Source: Paenibacillus sp. BIC5C1
GTDB taxonomy: Bacteria; Bacillota; Bacilli; Paenibacillales; Paenibacillaceae
Direction of reading: 5' to 3'
Assembly: GCF_032399705.1 (NCBI RefSeq)
Contig: NZ_CP135922.1
Coordinates: 6,138,001 to 6,202,000 of the forward strand
Length of the DNA stretch: 64,000 nucleotides
Shown: piece after piece, positions 58,447 through 64,000 of the stretch
Position numbering within the stretch: the first letter of the stretch is position 1
Layout: each line of letters opens with the position of its first letter
Translations under genes and position numbers: made by a program
The notes under the pieces: generated by a model
The model's database searches: none
Seen by the model: only the letters and a program-made list of their open reading frames with translations
What the model was told of the DNA's origin: nothing

Positions 58447-59199
58447 ATGAAACGGCCTTTGTGGCAGTTATGCTGTGTCGTACTTGGACTATCCGTCATG
58501 CTCGCCGGCTGTGGCTCAGATCAGAATTATTCGCCTCCTCAGGGCGGTTATAAAGAGATGAAAACGATGGTCGTGGATATTCTCAAAAGTGACGAAGGCA
58601 AAAAGGCGGTCGAGGAAGCTCTCACCGGACAAAGTTCTTCTGGTGGTGGCGAAGGCGGCGCTTCTGGCCAAAGCGGAGCTTCTGGCGGTGGATCTGGGAC
58701 AGTGGGTATGAAAATGTTAATGCCTATGCAATCTTCAGAACAAATACGTATAGCCGTAAAAGATACCATCACAGCTCCTGAATACCAGAAGGAATTCGAG
58801 AAAATTATGACGGATCCACAATTTGCAGGTGAATTCGCCAAAGTAATTAACTCTCAAAGCAAGCAGCTGCATATGCAGCTAATCAAAGATCCAACGTATC
58901 AAAAATCCATTGGAGATGTCATGAAATCTCCTGAAGTATCCAAGATGTTCATGGATATGACCAAGACACCAGAGTATCGTAAACAAACGATGACCGTTAT
59001 GCAGGAAGTCATGCAAAATCCTTTATTCCGGATGGAAGTACTGACTTTGCTTAAGAAGGTAGTCCAGGATGAGTTGCAACCCAAAACTGAACAAGGCGGC
59101 AAACAGGACGGCCAAAGCAAGGATAGTGGAGATGGCGGAAGTGGTGACGGTAGTAGTGATGGTAACAGTAGTGGCGACGGAAGTAATGGAGGATCATAA
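58447..59199 (+). CDS. gerD: Spore germination lipoprotein GerD
   Basis: The start is ATG 58447, eight bases after AGGAGGGG (250 residues). The lipobox LAGC puts the lipidated Cys at residue 22. A Gly/Ser-rich linker (about 60-85) precedes the helical GerD core (about 95-200, repeating PEYQKEFEKIMTDPQFAGEF-like units). The tail from about 210 is a Gly/Ser/Asp repeat (GDGSSDGNSSGDGSNGG). GerD clusters germinant receptors in the inner spore membrane. It probably works with the gerABC operon at 21-25 kb of this window. Confidence 0.93.
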   Translation: MKRPLWQLCCVVLGLSVMLAGCGSDQNYSPPQGGYKEMKTMVVDILKSDEGKKAVEEALTGQSSSGGGEGGASGQSGASGGGSGTVGMKMLMPMQSSEQIRIAVKDTITAPEYQKEFEKIMTDPQFAGEFAKVINSQSKQLHMQLIKDPTYQKSIGDVMKSPEVSKMFMDMTKTPEYRKQTMTVMQEVMQNPLFRMEVLTLLKKVVQDELQPKTEQGGKQDGQSKDSGDGGSGDGSSDGNSSGDGSNGGS

Positions 59200-59237
59200 G
59201 TCGCTATACTTTAAAGTTAAAAAGTTATCACATGTTG

Positions 59238-59271
59238 AAAAAAAGCCCGCATCCATTGATGTGGGCTTTTT
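59238..59271. terminator. Bidirectional terminator between gerD and salA
   Basis: AAAAAAGCCCGCATC-catt-GATGTGGGCTTTTT hairpin. Confidence 0.9.
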
Positions 59272-59295
59272 ATATATTTTACATCCTTAGAATAT

Positions 59296-60396
59296 TTAAA
59301 ACTTGGCATCAACAGACTGGGCAACCTCGTCATAGATCGCACCGATGCTTGAATCTGCTTTGTACACGGATGGGGAAAAATCCGGCTCCGAAATATGATT
59401 ATCCGGCGCTCCCAGTGGAATCTGCGCAAGCAGTTCTGTATGAAGACTCTCGGCAAGAGTACCCCCACCGCCTCGGCCAAATACATAATCTTTCTCTCCG
59501 CATTTGCTGCATTCATAATAAGCCATATTCTCTACGACACCAAGCAGCTCATGTTCCGTCTGAATGGCCATGGCACCTGCACGTGCAGCTACAAAAGCAG
59601 CGGTTGCATGCGGTGTTGTCACGATGATTTCTTTGCTGTGAGGCAGCATCTGATGCACGTCTAGTGCGACGTCCCCCGTACCCGGAGGCAAATCAAGCAG
59701 CATATAATCCAACTCTCCCCAGTTTACATCGGTAAAGAATTGACGCAACATCCGCCCCAACATAGGTCCACGCCAGATCACCGGGTTATTCTCTCGAATA
59801 AAGAATCCCATCGACATCACTTTTACGCCAAAACGCTCAACGGGTTGAATAACCCCGTCTTCAACGACTGGGTATTCCTCAATGCCCATCATATCAGGTA
59901 CACTGAAGCCGTATATATCTGCATCAATCAAGCCAACCTTCTTGCCTTGACGTGCCAGAGCCGCTGCCAAATTAACGGTTACCGTCGATTTGCCGACGCC
60001 GCCTTTACCACTAGCAACAGCAATAAAACGTACGCCAGATTCAGGACTTAACAACTCATGTCCGTCCAGCCCTGCTGCATGGCCTTTGACAAGCACTTCG
60101 TCCTGGTCTTCCTCATGATCCGCTTGTCCTATGTTGAGGCTCTCACGCTCATGTTCTGACGCTGCACGCAGTCGAATATGTACATCATTCACTCCGTGTT
60201 GGGACAACAGGTTGCGCGCGGCATCGCTTAGAGCAGTTGTATCCTCTGTGCGGTTCTCCAGCGTCACCATAGTAAGAGCAACATGATTTTCTTTAATCAT
60301 GACATCACGGACCCACTGCAGTTCAGTCAAACTTAAGCCCAATTGCGGTTCCTGCAATGGCTGCAATAGTTCAAGTATCTGTTCTTTTGATAACAT
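59296..60396 (-). CDS. salA: Mrp/NBP35-family P-loop ATPase
   Basis: 366 residues. The N-terminal MIP18-like domain (about 1-90) is followed by a Mrp/NBP35 ATPase domain (about 120-350) with the deviant Walker A GKGGVGKST (about 129-137), DADIYGFSVP, LDLPPGTGD and the CSKCG cysteine pair. It is an Fe-S cluster carrier/assembly ATPase; in Bacillus subtilis the orthologue at this locus (SalA/YbaL) is also a regulator. It is in the conserved cwlD-salA-gerD order. Confidence 0.92.
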   Translation of the reverse strand: MLSKEQILELLQPLQEPQLGLSLTELQWVRDVMIKENHVALTMVTLENRTEDTTALSDAARNLLSQHGVNDVHIRLRAASEHERESLNIGQADHEEDQDEVLVKGHAAGLDGHELLSPESGVRFIAVASGKGGVGKSTVTVNLAAALARQGKKVGLIDADIYGFSVPDMMGIEEYPVVEDGVIQPVERFGVKVMSMGFFIRENNPVIWRGPMLGRMLRQFFTDVNWGELDYMLLDLPPGTGDVALDVHQMLPHSKEIIVTTPHATAAFVAARAGAMAIQTEHELLGVVENMAYYECSKCGEKDYVFGRGGGGTLAESLHTELLAQIPLGAPDNHISEPDFSPSVYKADSSIGAIYDEVAQSVDAKF

Positions 60397-60475
60397 CAGA
60401 CAGCACCTCAGCTTTATCTATTGGCATGTAATTAGGTATGCTGATCCAATTATATCATTACATTTCTCATTGTGA

Positions 60476-61231
60476 CTAACTTTTAGGACGTTCTCCTGAA
60501 GAATAACGGAGAATCCCGTTATAGATGGATGCAGCCACTTTGCGCTGATAGGTCTCATCAGCAAGCAGACGCGCTTCTTCCGGGTGAGAAAGGAAACCGA
60601 CCTCTACTAGTGCCGAGGGAATTTTTAACGCCTGGAGCAAATAAACGGTATTTACCGTTTTCGCAATTCGATCTGTATTTTCCAAATTACGAATCATCTC
60701 TTGCTGAAGCAGATTGGCCAACCCTTCATTATCAGGATGATTAGGTGTATAAAAAACTTGAGCACCACTCCAGCGGTTCGAAGGAACACTGTTCATATGA
60801 ATGCTGATAAAGAGATCTGCCTGCTTATCTTCGATTCTTCTTACTCTTTGTTTCAGGTCTTCCGTTTTGCGTTTGGAGTAACCCTTGGTGTCTGTAGCAG
60901 CCAGATCGGTGTCTATTTCTCGCGTCATCACAACCAAGGCCCCTGCTTGCTGCAGATAATCTCGTACATACAGCGCAATGGATAAATTAATATCTTTCTC
61001 GATGACTCCCTGCTTACTCACCGCTCCCCCATCGGGCCCACCATGTCCTGCATCAATGGCTATGACTTTTCCCGCTAATGGCAGCCCCCAGTAACCTGAC
61101 ATTTTGGTAGAAGGCAACTCATACGTCACGACTGCCACAAACATCGTAAGCAAACAGAGGCTTAACATGACCCTCTTCATGGTTCGTAACCTAATCCAGA
61201 TCACAAAGTGCTTCCCCATATTTTTACGCAT
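60476..61231 (-). CDS. cwlD: N-acetylmuramoyl-L-alanine amidase CwlD
   Basis: The start is ATG 61231, seven bases after GAGGTGG (251 residues). An N-terminal signal anchor (about 20-38) is followed by Amidase_3 zinc ligands: His in AIDAGHGGPDGG, Glu in IEKDINL, and His in ISIHMNS; ALVEVGFLSHPEEA holds the catalytic Glu. It helps make muramic-delta-lactam in the spore cortex, needed for germination. It is part of the conserved sporulation block. Confidence 0.93.
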   Translation of the reverse strand: MRKNMGKHFVIWIRLRTMKRVMLSLCLLTMFVAVVTYELPSTKMSGYWGLPLAGKVIAIDAGHGGPDGGAVSKQGVIEKDINLSIALYVRDYLQQAGALVVMTREIDTDLAATDTKGYSKRKTEDLKQRVRRIEDKQADLFISIHMNSVPSNRWSGAQVFYTPNHPDNEGLANLLQQEMIRNLENTDRIAKTVNTVYLLQALKIPSALVEVGFLSHPEEARLLADETYQRKVAASIYNGILRYSSGERPKS

Positions 61232-61300
61232 AAAAAAAACCACCTCGTCCCTATAAATGACTCTAATCATCTATATGGGACAAGATGGACAAATATACCG

Positions 61301-62470
61301 TCAGGAGCGGACTTGCTCTGCCATTCCTTCAATCAGCACCTCAGCAACCTCAGGGCGCGTAAATTCAGGTGGAGGGCATTGGCCATCTCTTAGCAAGCCA
61401 CGTACTTTGGTGCCAGACAAAGCCATATGGTGTTCTTTATCATGCGGGCAGGTTTTGCTTGATGCCATGTTGCCACATTTGGTGCAGAAAAAACTATGTT
61501 CAAAGAACAATGGCGTGATACCGAGTTCTTCCGGTGAGAAGTTAGTAAATATCTCCTGCGCTTCATACGTTCCGTAGTAGTCACCCACACCTGCATGGTC
61601 ACGGCCTACAATAAAGTGGGTACAACCATAATTTTTACGTACCATCGCGTGGAAAATGGCCTCTCTTGGACCAGCATACCTCATAGCCGCCGGGAATACG
61701 CCGAGGAACGCACGATCAGCCGGATAATAGTTCTCGAGCAAAACCAGATAACTCTTCATTCGTACATCAGCAGGCACGTCATCAGACTTCGTTTCACCTA
61801 CAAGCGGATTTAAGAATAGTGCGTCCACAATCTCCATTGCACTCTTCTGAATGTACTCATGGGCACGATGGACCGGGTTACGCGTCTGGAAACCAACAAC
61901 GGTCTTCCAGCCCTTCTCCTCGAAGGTTTTCCGTGTCTCAGCAGGGTCATAATAGAACTGTTCGAACTTGGCCGGTTTGGGGCGGTTAAGCACTTGAATT
62001 GGACCTCCTACATATGTTGCAGGTCGTTCCAGCAGTTTCTTCACACCCGGGTGTTCTGGATCATCCGTTTTGAAGACACGACGTGCTTCTTCACCCTGAT
62101 CTACTTTGTATATGCTCTTCACTTCCAGCAATCCATAGGTTATTCCATCATCATCGCCAATAAGTGCAACAGTCTCACCGATCTGGAGTGATGCAGCCTG
62201 ATGCTCATCTACAGCCAGGGTAATTGGTATGCTCCAGACTGTTCCGTCTGCAAGACGCATGCGAGATATAACTGAAAGATAGTCTTCTTCATTCATAAAA
62301 CCTTGAAGCGGTGAAAATGCACCTACACCAATGAGATCCAAATCCGAAATTGTCCAGCTGTTAATACGTAAAGAGGAAAGTTTCTCACTCTCTCGTAATA
62401 ATTGTTCCCGTTCCTCTCCTTGTACGACACGCTGAATCAGCGCACCTCCATGAGGCAGAATCGAAGTCAT
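61301..62470 (-). CDS. sat: Sulfate adenylyltransferase
   Basis: The start is ATG 62470, about eight bases after AGGGAG (389 residues). The single-domain ATP sulfurylase signatures [11 protein letters not shown] (about 195) and GRDHAG (about 290) are present, and a CTKCG ... CPHD zinc-binding cluster lies near 335-345. It makes APS from sulfate and ATP, the first step of sulfate assimilation. It lies 85 bp after cysH in the same direction, forming an operon. In Bacillus subtilis this locus (between rpsI and cwlD) lacks sulfur genes. Confidence 0.95.
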   Translation of the reverse strand: MTSILPHGGALIQRVVQGEEREQLLRESEKLSSLRINSWTISDLDLIGVGAFSPLQGFMNEEDYLSVISRMRLADGTVWSIPITLAVDEHQAASLQIGETVALIGDDDGITYGLLEVKSIYKVDQGEEARRVFKTDDPEHPGVKKLLERPATYVGGPIQVLNRPKPAKFEQFYYDPAETRKTFEEKGWKTVVGFQTRNPVHRAHEYIQKSAMEIVDALFLNPLVGETKSDDVPADVRMKSYLVLLENYYPADRAFLGVFPAAMRYAGPREAIFHAMVRKNYGCTHFIVGRDHAGVGDYYGTYEAQEIFTNFSPEELGITPLFFEHSFFCTKCGNMASSKTCPHDKEHHMALSGTKVRGLLRDGQCPPPEFTRPEVAEVLIEGMAEQVRS

Positions 62471-62555
62471 CTTGTCAGCTCCCTGTTTCACCATTTTTTA
62501 TAACATCAAGAATGAATTCAGTGCATTATAAAATCCTTAACTTACTCTGACACAA

Positions 62556-63248
62556 TTATTTATGAAGACCACATTCCGTTTTTTCATTTCCAGACCAGCG
62601 TCCCGCACGTGGATCTTCTCCTGCCATAACTTGACGTGTGCAATACTCACAACCGATACTCGGGTAATTCTGATCATGCAGCGGGTTATATACGACATTA
62701 TTGGCACGAATATACTCCCATACATCCTCTGAAGTCCAGTGGGCGATCGGATTGAACTTCATAAGACCAAACTTGGCATCATACTCAACCTTCTTGGAAT
62801 TTGCACGTGTCGGCGCCTGATCTCTCCGAATACCGGTTATCCATGCATCATACTGGGATAAAATACGTGTCAACGGCTCAACCTTCCGAATATTACAACA
62901 AGCATTAGGATCCGATTTCCACAATTCATCTCCATGTTGAGCTGCCTGCTCTTCAGGAGTAATTTTCGGTGATACACGTACAAAATCAAGATTGTATTTC
63001 TCCTTCATTTTGTCACGAGTTTCGTATGTTTCCTTAAAATGAAAATCGGTATCCAGATAAAATATATCCGTAGATGGGCTGATCTTCTGAAGCATATCTA
63101 CAAGTACAACATCCTCTGCACCGAAACTGCATGCAAAAGTGATATTTGGGAACGTCTCAATAGCGTAACGAATAATATCCTCTGGACTTGCGTTCTCCAA
63201 CTCTTCAGCTTTCGTCCGTGCAAGTTCTTCTTTCTCCAACAAGTTCAT
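62556..63248 (-). CDS. cysH: APS/PAPS reductase with Fe-S cluster motif
   Basis: The start is ATG 63248, about ten bases after GGGGG (230 residues). The N-type ATP-pyrophosphatase fold has FACSFGAEDVVL; the CC ... CxxC ligands NACCNIR and GCEYCTR mark a [4Fe-4S] protein; the catalytic C-terminal Cys lies in TECGLH. These four Cys are typical of enzymes that reduce APS directly. It is the first gene of the cysH-sat operon. Regulation is probably by sulfur status, but no CymR- or S-box-like signal was recognised upstream. Confidence 0.93.
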   Translation of the reverse strand: MNLLEKEELARTKAEELENASPEDIIRYAIETFPNITFACSFGAEDVVLVDMLQKISPSTDIFYLDTDFHFKETYETRDKMKEKYNLDFVRVSPKITPEEQAAQHGDELWKSDPNACCNIRKVEPLTRILSQYDAWITGIRRDQAPTRANSKKVEYDAKFGLMKFNPIAHWTSEDVWEYIRANNVVYNPLHDQNYPSIGCEYCTRQVMAGEDPRAGRWSGNEKTECGLHK

Positions 63249-63697
63249 GTCTGCATTTCCCCCATTCTGCATTTCAACAATTACTAAAGCCGACTAATCT
63301 AATATGAATTATGTATAGTATAAATCTTTCATGGGGGATGTCAATGCCTGCCATATGGTAAAATACATCAGTTTCAGCCCGTATTTTTGCTGTACATTCT
63401 CGAAATAATTTGGTGTTCATTATTCAATTAATTGATTTGTGGATAAAATCATCCACGTGTAGCAACATCAATTTTCACCTTATCCTTATCTACTCATCAT
63501 TGAAATCCTTTGTCACTACTGGGTTTATGATACACATTTAATAAAACGAAGTATAGAATTGCTCTATAGATTCAAACGGATATAGAAGAACAAGAAGGAT
63601 TTAATAAGGAGATAAATGCGGGAATCCTTTTCTTCAATAGTAAGGGACCTTTATCAAAACCATAAGAAAAACTGATGACATTGAGGATGAAAAATGA

Positions 63698-63862
63698 ATG
63701 ATTCCAACCATCATAAAGTTCTATTCTACAAATTTGATTAGTGGTTATGTGAGGGTTGCATTTACTGGAGTATTTGCTGAGGGAGAAATTTTAACCGAAA
63801 CAGAGGAACTAGAAGAAACTGAAGCTACTTTGGTGCATCTTTCTGAAGTAAAGAGCATTTAA
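63698..63862 (+). CDS. Possible 54-residue hypothetical protein
   Basis: The long gap 63249-63886 is AT-rich and otherwise empty. In it ATG 63698, eleven bases after GAGG, opens 54 codons to TAA 63862. The product begins MIPTIIKFYSTNLISGYVRVAF and ends in an acidic stretch (TETEELEETEATLVHLSEVKS). Composition looks protein-like, but no family is recognised. It could be an isolated small gene or the tail of a decayed one. Confidence 0.35.
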   Translation: MIPTIIKFYSTNLISGYVRVAFTGVFAEGEILTETEELEETEATLVHLSEVKSI

Positions 63863-63886
63863 TATATCTAATGGACTGTAGAATAC

Positions 63887-63919
63887 AAAAAAGCCTTTGA
63901 CCGAGGCCAAAGGCTTGTA
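63887..63919 (-). terminator. Terminator of rpsI
   Basis: Minus-strand AAGCCTTTGg-cctcggt-CAAAGGCTT hairpin followed by TTTTGTATT. Confidence 0.85.
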
Positions 63920-63926
63920 ATGCATA

Positions 63927-64000
63927 TTAACGTTTGGAGAACTGAGGTGCGCGACGTGCGGCTTTGAGACCGTATTTTTTACGCTCTTTCATCCGTGGGT
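63927..64000 (-). CDS. rpsI: 30S ribosomal protein S9, C-terminal part
   Basis: The last 24 codons are visible, ending RRAPQFSKR-stop; DPRMKERKKYGLKAARR is the hallmark of the S9 tail, whose C-terminal Lys-Arg contacts P-site tRNA. The rest lies beyond the window. Position beside the cwlD block matches Bacillus gene order (rplM-rpsI ... cwlD). Confidence 0.95.
   Translation of the reverse strand, partial: PRMKERKKYGLKAARRAPQFSKR

Overview
The window looks like chromosomal DNA of a Paenibacillus-type endospore-forming member of the Bacillota. The support is: sporulation and germination genes (a gerABC-type operon, gerD, cwlD, kbaA, pdaB, spoIIM); Bacillus-like gene order in two blocks (sigW-rsiW-cdaA-cdaR-glmM-glmS, and rpsI ... 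cwlD-salA-gerD-kbaA-pdaB-rrn); strong AGGAGG-type ribosome binding sites; and a glmS ribozyme. No phage, insertion sequence or CRISPR array was recognised.

Layout. 1-9 kb is accessory: a 5'-truncated FAD monooxygenase, a minus-strand set of a WYL regulator and two paralogous degenerate papain-fold (BtrH_N/C39-like) proteins, one frameshifted, a 62-residue zinc ribbon, an ArsR regulator divergent from a Tet(L)-like efflux pump, a SET-type sugar efflux pump and a SnoaL-fold protein. 9-15.5 kb holds two sugar-type redox modules (Gfo/Idh/MocA plus aldo/keto reductase; Gfo/Idh/MocA plus sugar epimerase), each beside a divergent AraC regulator. 15.7-21.1 kb is a response regulator, sensor kinase, ABC ATPase and FtsX permease cassette. 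21.2-25.2 kb is a spore germinant receptor operon, followed by a soluble PAS chemoreceptor. 26.6-32 kb is an RpiR regulator divergent from a complete ECF transporter (S, fused A-A', T) and a PHP phosphoesterase. 32-36.7 kb holds VOC proteins, a second WYL regulator and a LysR/MFS pair.

36.9-48 kb is core: glmS with its ribozyme, glmM, cdaR, cdaA, rsiW, sigW and ppc, linking amino-sugar synthesis, c-di-AMP and envelope stress. 48.6-55.3 kb is a minus-strand rRNA operon. Its transcription order is 16S, an extra 5S, tRNA-Ile, tRNA-Ala, 23S, 5S and eleven tRNAs. Complementary flanking sequences that would pair into 16S and 23S processing stems are visible. 55.6-61.2 kb is the sporulation block, then sat and cysH (sulfate assimilation), and the 3' end of rpsI at the window edge.

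Most notable: the 5S gene inside the 16S-23S spacer; the 18-bp duplication of the tRNA-Glu 3' end flanking a short insert; the degenerate papain-fold pair with its WYL regulator; and the ECF transporter with a phosphosugar-type regulator. Family assignments come from reading the sequence only; no database search was run.
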